Assembly (NCBI GenBank): GCA_964606665.1
Contig: CAZSHS010000009.1
Coordinates: forward strand, 1 to 64,000
From: Aved-18 sp964606665
Lineage (GTDB): Bacteria > Cyanobacteriota > Vampirovibrionia > Obscuribacterales > Obscuribacteraceae
DNA: 64,000 nt
Direction of reading: 5' to 3'
The notes beneath the pieces were generated by a model, which did not search any database, was not told where the DNA came from, and worked only from the letters and a program-made list of their open reading frames with translations. Below, in pieces: positions 42,435 to 50,587 of this stretch. The translations under genes and the position numbers were made by a program. The number at the start of each line of letters is the position of its first letter. Positions within the stretch are counted from its first letter, which is position 1.

Positions 42435-44483
42435 ATGGATATCAAAGTAAATCTAATAAAGCTCATAGCCAAGTCGCGCTTCCACTGGGGACGTATTTCC
42501 ATCCAGAAGCAGCTCGTCATCCTTGGACTGGTGTGCATTTCAGGCGTTGTGACTTTCACTGCCTGGGTCTGGGTGCAACGCGCTCAGCAACAAATCAACG
42601 ACTCAATCAACCAATTTGGTCTGGCTCTCGCTCACGCTCTGGCTCGAGGCGGCGCAGAAGCTCTTTCAAACTCGGGCAATTTAGAAGGATTGCGTTATTA
42701 CATTTTGACCGAAAAGGGACATACGCCAGCTCTTGTGTATGTCGTGTATTGTGACCAAAATGGAAACGTGCTGCTCGACCCCAATTCCAAAGAAAGTTTA
42801 AAGAACGTTTTTCCCATTTATGACCAACCGCTGGACAAATACAGCGTTCCAGGCGTTCATAAAAGTCCAAAAGGCTATCGCAGCATTACAAATTTTGCAG
42901 TGCTCATGCGTCGCAACAACAAAGATTTGGGTGTTTGTTGGGTCGGTCTAGATAACGATACTTTCACTCTGCTTGGCACTCCCAAAGAAACAAACTATTT
43001 TCTGTTTACAATCTTCGGTCTGGTAGGCATTCTTGGTGCTTTAGGCGTGTGGGTCAATTACGCCATAATCAACAAGCCATTGCGTACATTGGCTCAGGGA
43101 GCCAGCGAAATTGCAGCAGGTCGCTTTGGTCACCAGATAACCGGCACAAAGGCCGGCAAAGAAATTGACGAGCTCATAACTGCGTTCAACTACATGTCGA
43201 GCCGTCTAAAATTGTATGACCAGCACAACGTAGACTCGCTCATGGCTGAGCGCAATAAATTCAATTCAGAGCGCAACAAATTAGAGCTAGTGCTCATGTC
43301 TATCGCCGATGGAGTCGTGGTGCTAGACCGGGACAACAAAGTGCAAATCGTAAATCAGGCCGCGCTTCTATTATTCGACAAGCAAGCGCAAGAAATGCTT
43401 GGCAAACCGCTCGTCTTTTGTAGCGATGGTCCAGACGCTCCAATGATTTGCCAAATTGTCCAAGCATTTACAGACTCAGTAACCCCAGGCTCACCTGGAC
43501 CGACAGACGCTGTGGGGGGGAATTCTGAGTCTGCAATTACTGCAACCCAACCGATGATCCAATCTATTCAACTTGGCGAGCGCATTGTACGTTTGCACAG
43601 TTCGCCCATTTTTCTCAAAAAAGAATTTATTGGCTCGGTAATGATCATGCAAGACATTACCAAGCAGATAGAACTTGAGCGAATGAAAAACGAGTTCATG
43701 TCAAATGTTTCACATGAATTGCGCACTCCGATTACTTCGATCAAAAGCTATGTTGACACTCTCTGTAACCACGGAGACAAGCTTGAAGCAGACGTTTACC
43801 GCGAGTTCTTGCAAATCATAGATAACGAAGCAGACCGCCTCATGCACCTAGTAAACGATGTATTGCAATTGAGCCGATTGGAAGAAGCAGATCAAGAAAT
43901 CGAGATGGCGCCAATGGATGTCCGTCGCGCCATAGAAGCAGCCGCGCGTGCTGTGAACATGATGGCAAAAGAACGTGATATAGATCTCAAATATCCTCAC
44001 AGCTCAGATGCAGGCGAAGTGCCGATAGTTTGTATCAATCAAGAATCTATGGAGCGAGTAATTATCAATTTGCTCACAAACGCGATTAAGTACACGCCCT
44101 CAGGTGGCAGCATTGACGTCACGGTGAGCATTGAGCCCTACAAGGACAAAGAGGGCGACGAATTGGGTGTCCACGTCAAAGACACAGGCATAGGCATTCC
44201 AGACGATGCACTAGCAAATATCTTCGACCGCTTCTTTAGGGTCGAGAAAAAAGTGCACACTATAAAAGGAACTGGACTTGGATTAACCATCGTTAAAAAA
44301 ATCGTCGAAAAACACTTTGGACGCGTGGCAGCCACCTCAGCCATTGGACAGGGTTCCACTTTCAGCTTCTATCTACCTCTTGCAGAACTTCCCAAAGATG
44401 ACGATGAAAACTCTGAAGATAAAGGCGATGTCCAAATTTTTGATATCAAATCTGGTACCGGTCCGGAAGTAGCTAAAAATTAG
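42435..44483 (+). CDS. Membrane sensor histidine kinase (HAMP-PAS-HisKA-HATPase)
   Basis: A 682-residue sensor kinase. Two membrane helices (about 30-52 and 190-215) enclose a periplasmic sensor domain, followed by HAMP (INKPLRTLAQGASEIAAGRFG), a coiled coil, and a PAS-like domain (MSIADGVVVLDRDNKVQIVN). The dimerisation domain has the phospho-accepting His427 in SHELRTPITSI. The ATPase domain shows NLLTNAIKYT (N box), DTGIGIP (G1), and GTGLGLTIVKKI (G2). It should autophosphorylate and pass the phosphate to a response regulator, but none is encoded next to it. The start at 42435 is supported by length and by the divergent sigma factor gene. Confidence 0.94.
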   Translation: MDIKVNLIKLIAKSRFHWGRISIQKQLVILGLVCISGVVTFTAWVWVQRAQQQINDSINQFGLALAHALARGGAEALSNSGNLEGLRYYILTEKGHTPALVYVVYCDQNGNVLLDPNSKESLKNVFPIYDQPLDKYSVPGVHKSPKGYRSITNFAVLMRRNNKDLGVCWVGLDNDTFTLLGTPKETNYFLFTIFGLVGILGALGVWVNYAIINKPLRTLAQGASEIAAGRFGHQITGTKAGKEIDELITAFNYMSSRLKLYDQHNVDSLMAERNKFNSERNKLELVLMSIADGVVVLDRDNKVQIVNQAALLLFDKQAQEMLGKPLVFCSDGPDAPMICQIVQAFTDSVTPGSPGPTDAVGGNSESAITATQPMIQSIQLGERIVRLHSSPIFLKKEFIGSVMIMQDITKQIELERMKNEFMSNVSHELRTPITSIKSYVDTLCNHGDKLEADVYREFLQIIDNEADRLMHLVNDVLQLSRLEEADQEIEMAPMDVRRAIEAAARAVNMMAKERDIDLKYPHSSDAGEVPIVCINQESMERVIINLLTNAIKYTPSGGSIDVTVSIEPYKDKEGDELGVHVKDTGIGIPDDALANIFDRFFRVEKKVHTIKGTGLGLTIVKKIVEKHFGRVAATSAIGQGSTFSFYLPLAELPKDDDENSEDKGDVQIFDIKSGTGPEVAKN

Positions 44484-44486
44484 AAT

Positions 44487-44797
44487 ATGCATGAGCGACC
44501 GATTGATTTTCCCGACTCACTTATCGCTTCTGTAATCAAGAAAAATTACGACTTAACTGTCACCGGAATTACTTTTCTGGACTTGGGAGCCGATGCATGG
44601 GCCTGGACCTATCGCTGGCAATCAACGACATCGCCGAGTTCGCCATGCAAGTATTGACGCGACCGGATCTCGGAAAAGCCTGTCGCAAAGAGGCTCTTGA
44701 ATACTTCATGTCCTTATTCATGCCAGGCAACATTGTTATGCAAGCAATTGAATCCGATTCCAGACCTTTAGAGTCCCCTCGGATTAATAATCTATAA
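44487..44797 (+). pseudogene. Internally deleted aminoglycoside-phosphotransferase-like kinase
   Basis: The first ~44 codons from ATG 44487 read FPDSLIASVIKKN...GITFLDLGADAWAWTYRW, which fits the N-terminus of APH-family small-molecule kinases (usual length about 330 residues). That frame stops at 44657. In the +2 frame from about 44612 to 44797 the sequence reads LAINDIAEFAMQVL... EALEYFMSLFMPGNIVMQAIESD, which fits the C-terminal end of the same family. The whole catalytic middle (HxD loop, DxD motif) is missing and the frame changes at the junction (about 44610-44625). The gene is therefore a remnant, lying 3 bp after the histidine kinase stop. Confidence 0.75.
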
Positions 44798-44970
44798 TCA
44801 CGAGCGTTTCTATATCGCCCAAATATCTAGAAAATTACAATCTTATCCACTTTACATTTTGAGGTTTCAAGTATGTAGCGTGATATCATTTTGCAAATGG
44901 AAAATCGCCATTAAAATGGATGAAGATTCTAATGGTAGCTATGTTCAACGTAAGAAGGGGGGTTACTTAG

Positions 44971-45459
44971 TTGGCTCGGGCCATTTATCCAGGGTCTTTT
45001 GATCCAATGACTCTCGGGCATCTCGATATAGTGAAAAGAGCTAGCCAACTCTTTGATGAAGTTATGATGGCGGTCGTCGCCAATCCTGGTAAAGCACCAC
45101 TTTTGCCGATGGAAGTCAGAGTAAACCTCATTGAAGAAGCAGTAAGGGAAATCCCCAATGTTAAAGTCGGCTCATTTCAAGGTCTTTTAGTCGATTTCGC
45201 AAAACAAAACAACGTGTCGTGCGTGATTCGAGGACTTAGAGCTATATCTGATTTCGAAGCAGAGTTAGGAATGGCACAAACCAATAAAACTCTTTTACCT
45301 GAACTAGAAACTATATTTCTGATGACCAAAGCCGAGTATTCTTTTATAAGCTCGTCAACAGTCAAAGAAATTGTCCGCCTAGGCGGAGACGTTACGAAAT
45401 TTGTTCCGTCCGTAGTAAATGACCATTTGAAGAGGCAATTTAGCAGAGGCATATCGTAA
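44971..45459 (+). CDS. coaD: Phosphopantetheine adenylyltransferase
   Basis: A 162-residue nucleotidyltransferase that joins 4'-phosphopantetheine and ATP to give dephospho-CoA, the next-to-last step of coenzyme A synthesis. It has the GSFDPMTLGHLDIV motif (T/HxGH at 14-17), a KVGSFQGLLVDFAKQ segment, VIRGLRAISDFEAE, and the C-terminal ISSSTVKEI nucleotide-binding motif. The start is a TTG at 44971 preceded by a strong GGGGGG Shine-Dalgarno; upstream ATGs in the area run into stops. The length is usual. The downstream gene starts 4 bp later. Confidence 0.96.
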   Translation: MARAIYPGSFDPMTLGHLDIVKRASQLFDEVMMAVVANPGKAPLLPMEVRVNLIEEAVREIPNVKVGSFQGLLVDFAKQNNVSCVIRGLRAISDFEAELGMAQTNKTLLPELETIFLMTKAEYSFISSSTVKEIVRLGGDVTKFVPSVVNDHLKRQFSRGIS

Positions 45460-45463
45460 GACA

Positions 45464-46216
45464 ATGACGACACTAATTACTCCAACTGCCAACAACCAAC
45501 AACAAGTTGCGCAGCCAGGAAACCAAACCCAGATGTATAAGCAAACCACTGTGTACAAGCACATGGACTTGCTAGAGCACCTCATTGAGGATGCTGCCGG
45601 GTTCTATAAATACAAATTGATCAATGCCGATGACTTTCTCGATGTACTCGATAAAGCTCGCGCCAGATTGCCCGAAGAATTGACCGACGCAGCCGACGTC
45701 CTTGCGCAGCGCGATAATTTGATGGCTGAAGCTCAGCGTCGTGCCGAGCAAATCATCGGTCAGTCCAAAAGACAAGCTGAAGCTATGCTTCAAGAATCAG
45801 AATTATTGAAGGCAGTTCAAGCTGAAGTTGAGCGAATCCGCAAGCAAGTGGTCACTGAAATTGACCAGATGCGTCGCGAAGCTCTCTCTGAAGCAGAACG
45901 CATTCGTATGGAAGCCGACGAAGATGCCCAACGCATCAAAGAAGGCGCCGATCATTACGCCGAGGCAGTACTTACAAGAATTGAAAGTGACATCGCCGTC
46001 ATCACTCAACACATTCAAGAATCGCATGGTATCGTCAAAAACGGACAGCGCTTATTGGGTCAAGCCAAAAGAACATCTAATCTTGGTTTGAATGTTCAGA
46101 TGCCGATGAGTCCCACCAGTTCTATGCAGGGCTTGCAAGCCATGCAACCGATGCAACCCATGCCTGGCATATTTCCTCCAGCGCAATTCAGCCCCGGACC
46201 AGGTAACACACCTTAA
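45464..46216 (+). CDS. Coiled-coil protein of unknown function
   Basis: A 250-residue protein directly after coaD (4-bp gap). An N-terminal polar stretch is followed by a helical domain (HLIEDAAGFYKYKLINADDF) and a long coiled coil (about 85-205) with AEAQRRAEQIIGQSKRQAE- and AERIRMEADEDAQRIK-type heptads, resembling ATP-synthase b-subunit or DivIVA-like helices. A Pro/Met/Gln-rich tail (MQPMQPMPGIFPP) ends the protein. No membrane segment is seen. It could be a cell-division or envelope scaffold, but I recognise no family. A bidirectional terminator follows. Confidence 0.75.
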   Translation: MTTLITPTANNQQQVAQPGNQTQMYKQTTVYKHMDLLEHLIEDAAGFYKYKLINADDFLDVLDKARARLPEELTDAADVLAQRDNLMAEAQRRAEQIIGQSKRQAEAMLQESELLKAVQAEVERIRKQVVTEIDQMRREALSEAERIRMEADEDAQRIKEGADHYAEAVLTRIESDIAVITQHIQESHGIVKNGQRLLGQAKRTSNLGLNVQMPMSPTSSMQGLQAMQPMQPMPGIFPPAQFSPGPGNTP

Positions 46217-46238
46217 GTCAAAGGCATAAACGAAATTA

Positions 46239-46267
46239 AAAAACGCGGTGTCACCACCGCGTTTTTT
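46239..46267. terminator. Bidirectional Rho-independent terminator
   Basis: AAACGCGGTG (46241-46250), a TCAC loop and CACCGCGTTT (46255-46264) form a perfect 10-bp stem flanked by A-rich and T-rich runs. It can end transcription of both convergent neighbours. Confidence 0.88.
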
Positions 46268-46295
46268 GTATTTCTGTTTGAACGAGTAGCTTGAA

Positions 46296-47444
46296 TTAAG
46301 CGAATCTACGTCTCTTCTTCTTGTTCTTCGATGCGATTAGTTTGTGCACGTTCTTATGTTTGGCACGAGCAATGTGGTGGCGTGAGTGGTGCTTCGCAAT
46401 ATGGACTCTAGCTTTGGGAGCAAAAGCAGTTTCAGGAATAGACATAGTGTCATTCTCAAACTGGTTATATGTAATTGCAGCCATCCTACGAATCAGATTA
46501 CTAGCGGAAGAATCGTTGCGACGACGTTGAACTTGAATAGCGATACCAATTCGCTTACCACTAGGGGTGGTGACAATGCCAGCATCACCAACCATGATAC
46601 CGATAGTGCCTGTCTTGTGAATAATTTCTGCTGCAGGGTCAATTGCTCCTATTCCTTGCGGCAACATAGAGCGATTTTTGCAATGACCCATCAGTTCATA
46701 CATGAAAGCCTTGCTTTCCTGGTTAATCACATCGCCCTTGTCGATGCGAGCCATCAAAAAGACCTGATCATATGGACAGGTTAAGTTAGTACCCTCGATA
46801 TCAACTAGATAGTTGTTTATCTTAGTCTCTCTCATGCCCCATTTTTTGAATTCGCGATTGAGCTTAGATTTGCCGCCCAGATACTCTATGAGCATATTGG
46901 TGGCAGTGTTGTCCGAAATGGTCATCATGAGTTGAGCTGCATTACGCGCAGTGATTTTGGTGCCTAATTTTCTCCACTGCAAATGACCAGAGCCACTTGT
47001 CACAACTTCTTTTTTGATTTCGAGCATATCGTCAAGACTGGCTTCACCACGCTCGCATGCCGTGAGTAAACTTACAAGTATTGGAACTTTGATGATACTA
47101 GCAGCGGAGAATGCTTTGTTTCCGTTTACATCGACATATTCGCCTGAATCCAAATCCACGGCATATATTCCAGCAATACTGGTCTTGGATTTGTTCATGT
47201 TTACGAGTTCTTCACTCAATTGCGAAAGCTCGCTTGCCGGCTCAAAAGGAGCCTCTATTGGCGCTTCGGGCTCAGAAGTGGGATCAGCCTGAATGCCTTG
47301 CTGACTGACCCAAATCTGGGTAAAAGCAATTGAGCCCGCAAACACCATGTACTTAATCAGTCTCTGACCAGGAGGCAGAGGGCGCTTTTTGCGAGGCTTT
47401 TGAGGGGTTACTTTCTTACTAAATTTCTTCAGGATGCCAATCAT
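46296..47444 (-). CDS. Membrane-anchored class A beta-lactamase-like serine hydrolase
   Basis: A 382-residue protein from ATG 47444. A short basic cytoplasmic N-terminus precedes one membrane anchor (IKYMVFAGSIAFTQIWV, about 30-46), a Pro/Glu linker and the hydrolase domain. Class A beta-lactamase signatures are present: catalytic SIIK (Ser116-Lys119), SDN in TISDNTATNML, and KTG in IIHKTGTIG. A usual ELN omega-loop is not clear; VDIEGTNL stands there. Such proteins may be beta-lactamases or peptidoglycan hydrolase/transpeptidase-like enzymes. The C-terminus is an unusual very basic tail (HHSRHHIARAKHKN... KNKKKRRRF). No antibiotic-resistance claim can be made from sequence alone. Confidence 0.85.
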   Translation of the reverse strand: MIGILKKFSKKVTPQKPRKKRPLPPGQRLIKYMVFAGSIAFTQIWVSQQGIQADPTSEPEAPIEAPFEPASELSQLSEELVNMNKSKTSIAGIYAVDLDSGEYVDVNGNKAFSAASIIKVPILVSLLTACERGEASLDDMLEIKKEVVTSGSGHLQWRKLGTKITARNAAQLMMTISDNTATNMLIEYLGGKSKLNREFKKWGMRETKINNYLVDIEGTNLTCPYDQVFLMARIDKGDVINQESKAFMYELMGHCKNRSMLPQGIGAIDPAAEIIHKTGTIGIMVGDAGIVTTPSGKRIGIAIQVQRRRNDSSASNLIRRMAAITYNQFENDTMSIPETAFAPKARVHIAKHHSRHHIARAKHKNVHKLIASKNKKKRRRFA

Positions 47445-47510
47445 CAACCACGACCGCTACTAAGAAAACTACAAAAATAAAACGAGTATTTTACTATTCT
47501 AATTCAAGAT

Positions 47511-48515
47511 TCAAGATAAAGCTCCTGTTTCAGATGAAATTTTAGGTTTGCCTCTAGGTACAAACAGATATGCAGCAAGACCCACAGCAGTAGCCAAACT
47601 CACAAGAATTTTGGCATTAACCGGCAAATCAGTTCTAGGCGAAACAAATCCCTCAATAGAGCCTGCAATTAGGAGCATCGGCACTGTTCCGGCAAAAATA
47701 GCAAAAGCAATGCGAGCACCAACTTTTAATGAATCAGGCCACCTTAATTTTCCAGGAAACAGCATATGCTTTCCTAAAACCAGTCCAGCACCGCCACTAA
47801 TGAAAATAGCACTCAATTCAAGCACACCGTGCCCTGCCACAAATGCCATCAAGGGTAATGCCATGCCGTGCAATTGACAGACACCAAATGTACTACCAAT
47901 AGACATCCCGTTCACAATCAAAATATAGATGGTGCCAAAGCCAAAAGTAATACCAAGTGCAAACGCAAGAATAGAAACGCGAATATTATTTGTAGCAATC
48001 ATTCCAAAAGCAGTCGGACTTTGGTCTTGTGCAGCATCAGTCCACATGTGCTTCTTCTCGATCATGTCCCACATATCTTCATTTACAATAGGCTCTCCTT
48101 TTTTGATTTCGAGCTGAGCGAACGTGGGATCCTTTTGCACCATGTAATAAGAGCCGACACATGGAATTGTGAAAAGCAAAAATCCAAGCGCGATGTAAAA
48201 AATATTTTGGCGCACTAAATAAGGAAAACCGATCCATAAAAAGTGAAACAAGTCCTTCCACCTGTTTTTGTCCCTCTGATACACTTGATTGTGCGCGCGC
48301 ACCACCAGATTGTTCAAATAGCCCTCGACCTCAGCACCCAGCTTAAGCGCCCGCGCCCTCGACAAATCTGCCGATGTCACTCTGTAAAGTCGTCCCAGGT
48401 CTTTCAATTGCGCATTATCAAGCTTGCCAATACCAAAGCGGTCGAGGATTTTCAACAAGTCCTCAAGCATTGTCCATTCAGGTTTTCTTTGACTAATCCA
48501 ACGTTCTAAGTTCAT
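47511..48515 (-). CDS. SpoIIM (stage II sporulation protein M-like) membrane protein
   Basis: A 334-residue polytopic membrane protein. The soluble N-terminus (MNLERWISQRKPEW... RLYRVTSADLSRAR) and the following membrane segments with GHGVLELSAIFISGGAGL match the SpoIIM / DUF95 family. In non-sporulating bacteria SpoIIM-like genes typically sit beside RDD-family, MoxR and DUF58 genes; here an RDD gene is divergent, with only 7 bp between start codons. The molecular role is unknown. Family resemblance at the N-terminus supports the ATG at 48515. Confidence 0.88.
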   Translation of the reverse strand: MNLERWISQRKPEWTMLEDLLKILDRFGIGKLDNAQLKDLGRLYRVTSADLSRARALKLGAEVEGYLNNLVVRAHNQVYQRDKNRWKDLFHFLWIGFPYLVRQNIFYIALGFLLFTIPCVGSYYMVQKDPTFAQLEIKKGEPIVNEDMWDMIEKKHMWTDAAQDQSPTAFGMIATNNIRVSILAFALGITFGFGTIYILIVNGMSIGSTFGVCQLHGMALPLMAFVAGHGVLELSAIFISGGAGLVLGKHMLFPGKLRWPDSLKVGARIAFAIFAGTVPMLLIAGSIEGFVSPRTDLPVNAKILVSLATAVGLAAYLFVPRGKPKISSETGALS

Positions 48516-48522
48516 TCAATTT

Positions 48523-49305
48523 ATGATTAAGCCCGACTATTCGATTTCTACCCCTGAAAATGTCGACCTACACCTTGAGCTGGCCGGACTGGGCAATCGC
48601 ATATTGGCAGCCTTGATCGACCAGATTATTCAAGCCCTCTCCATATTGGCATTCGTCATCGTCATGCTCCTTATTTGCTTGGGCATCGACAAAATGGGAT
48701 TGCCCACCGAAACCAAAAGCAAAGTATTCGTTTACATAGGCATGTTTGCCATATTCGTTGTTTTCGTCATCCATACAGGTTACAGCATCATTTTCGAAGG
48801 TCTCTGGCAAGGTCAAACCCCCGGCAAGCGTCTTACCCATATTCGGGTGGTCGAAGCAAACGGACAACCAATCGGCTGGCCTTCGGTATTTATTCGCAAT
48901 CTTATTCGCATAATCGATACAGGACTTGCATTCATCGGACTTTTAATCATGCTCATCGACAAGCACGAGCGCAGACTTGGCGACATGGCAGCCGGCACCA
49001 TAGTCATTCGCGAGCGCACCCAGGACCTTTCGCTCGACAAAATCAATTTAGAAACAAGCCCTAAAGCAGATCAACTGCTCGACATCGGTCGTCTTAGCCC
49101 ACAAGACTACGACCTGCTGCTTCAGTTCTTGCGCCGACGCAAAAAACTTGCAGTCGAGTACCGCCCAAAACTTGCCGTGCAACTTGAGACTTATCTTCGC
49201 GACAAATTAGACCGCAAGATGCAAAGCGAAGACACGATCAACGCAAAGCCCGAGGAGTTTCTCGAAATTGTTTACGCGTCCTATCAAGAGCGCGCAAACA
49301 GCTAA
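48523..49305 (+). CDS. RDD-family membrane protein
   Basis: A 260-residue protein with three membrane helices. The RDD-type start YSISTPENVDLHLELAGLGNRILAALIDQ and the later GQTPGKRLTHIRVVEANGQP segment are diagnostic of the RDD family. A C-terminal soluble domain of about 90 residues (DYDLLLQFLRRRKKLAVEYR) extends beyond the minimal RDD fold. RDD proteins are often paired with SpoIIM; here the pair is head-to-head. No transport substrate can be inferred. ATG 48523 fits the family start, but no Shine-Dalgarno is visible. Confidence 0.88.
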   Translation: MIKPDYSISTPENVDLHLELAGLGNRILAALIDQIIQALSILAFVIVMLLICLGIDKMGLPTETKSKVFVYIGMFAIFVVFVIHTGYSIIFEGLWQGQTPGKRLTHIRVVEANGQPIGWPSVFIRNLIRIIDTGLAFIGLLIMLIDKHERRLGDMAAGTIVIRERTQDLSLDKINLETSPKADQLLDIGRLSPQDYDLLLQFLRRRKKLAVEYRPKLAVQLETYLRDKLDRKMQSEDTINAKPEEFLEIVYASYQERANS

Positions 49306-49322
49306 TTCGATTTACCGAATTA
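49303..49322. terminator. Weak bidirectional inverted repeat between RDD and citrate synthase genes
   Basis: TAATTCG (49303-49309) and CGAATTA (49316-49322) form a 7-bp AT-rich stem with a 6-nt loop, overlapping the RDD stop codon and abutting the stop of gltA. There is no clear T-run, so termination strength is doubtful. Confidence 0.35.
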
Positions 49323-50441
49323 TTATCTCTCTTCGATTGGAACGTATTTAAGATCCATCAGCCCGATGTAATCGGCGTCTGGTCTAATTAGTTTGTTATT
49401 GGCGTACTGCTCCAGAATATGAGCGGTCCAACCCGAGATTCTAGCAATTGCAAAAATTGGGGTGAACAAGTCATCGGCAATACCCAACTGGTAATAGACC
49501 GAAGCTGAATAGAAGTCGACGTTTGCGTTCAAGCCTTTGTCTTTTTTGACCAGGTCTTGAATTTTTACCGACATGTCATAGAACTTGGTGTCACCTTTCA
49601 TTTTGCCGAGTTCTTCAGACATTTTTTTGAGGTGAACAGCACGCGGATCGAGTGTGTGATACACACGATGACCAAAGCCCATGACCTTTTTCTTGTCTTC
49701 AAGCATCTTGGCGATATAAGGCTCAACATTGTCGACAGTGCCGATATCGAGAAGCATTCTGATAACTTCCTGATTAGCTCCGCCGTGAAGAGGTCCTTTG
49801 AGAGCACCAATAGCGGCAACTACAGCAGAGTGCATGTCTGTCAAAGTTCCAGCAGCTACGCGAGCGGCAAAGGTCGAAGCATTGAAGCTGTGCTCAGCAT
49901 GAAGGACAAGAGCGACATCAAGAGATTTTGTTGCCACTGGATCTGGCTCTTTGCCAGCATGAAGAAGGTGAAGAAAACTGCCAGCAGTGCTGTGCTCAGC
50001 CTTAGGCTTGACACACTCGCGACCGTTTCTAATACAGTCCCAATAAGCAACAATTGTGGGGAACTGGGCTGTGAGCTTGATTGCTTTGCGAATGTTGGCT
50101 TTGCTGTCCATGTCTTCAGCATCAGGATCGTACATAGAAAGCATGGATACTGCCGTTCTGAGCACTTCCATCGGCACGGCGTCCTTTGGAAAGGACTTCA
50201 TCATTTTGGTCACTTCGTCTGGAATAGCTCTGTTAGCGCCAAGCTCTTCTTTGAGAGTCTCAAGCTCTTTCTTGCGCGGCAAGCGACCGTTCCACAAAAG
50301 ATAGACGACTTCTTCGTAATTGGATTTCTCAGCCAATTCGTGAATGTCGTAACCCTGGTAAATCAGTTTTCCTTCATCGCCCAAAATTTCACAAATTTTC
50401 GAAGATGCGGCTACTACGTGCTCCAGACCTGCGTTAACCAT
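49323..50441 (-). CDS. gltA: Citrate synthase
   Basis: A 372-residue citrate synthase, joining acetyl-CoA and oxaloacetate. ATG 50441 is chosen for length and a GGA-containing site just upstream; a TTG at 50474 is less likely. Catalytic regions are visible: EHSFNASTFAARV (active-site His), GPLHGGANQEVIRML, MGFGHRVYHTLDPRA (His) and VDFYSASVYYQLGI (Asp). The short form matches the citrate synthase / 2-methylcitrate synthase group without the long N-terminus of Gram-negative hexameric enzymes. It is convergent with the RDD gene and divergent from the methylase gene. Methylcitrate synthase activity cannot be excluded. Confidence 0.93.
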   Translation of the reverse strand: MVNAGLEHVVAASSKICEILGDEGKLIYQGYDIHELAEKSNYEEVVYLLWNGRLPRKKELETLKEELGANRAIPDEVTKMMKSFPKDAVPMEVLRTAVSMLSMYDPDAEDMDSKANIRKAIKLTAQFPTIVAYWDCIRNGRECVKPKAEHSTAGSFLHLLHAGKEPDPVATKSLDVALVLHAEHSFNASTFAARVAAGTLTDMHSAVVAAIGALKGPLHGGANQEVIRMLLDIGTVDNVEPYIAKMLEDKKKVMGFGHRVYHTLDPRAVHLKKMSEELGKMKGDTKFYDMSVKIQDLVKKDKGLNANVDFYSASVYYQLGIADDLFTPIFAIARISGWTAHILEQYANNKLIRPDADYIGLMDLKYVPIEER

Positions 50442-50587
50442 AGTTGTTTCCAAGCTCCTCTCGGCTCCTTCCAATCTACTTTGGAGATTAATACTGGATT
50501 TTATACACCAAATGACAACATTTCGCGGGCAATCATAGTGTTATCTTCATTGTGTTGGCGAGAAATCAGCGTTTTTTTGGATAAGAA

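Noticed and set aside
44798..44970. Possible small gene or regulatory RNA before coaD
   Set aside because: ATG-started frames run into early stops or out of frame into coaD, and no inverted repeat or terminator was seen.
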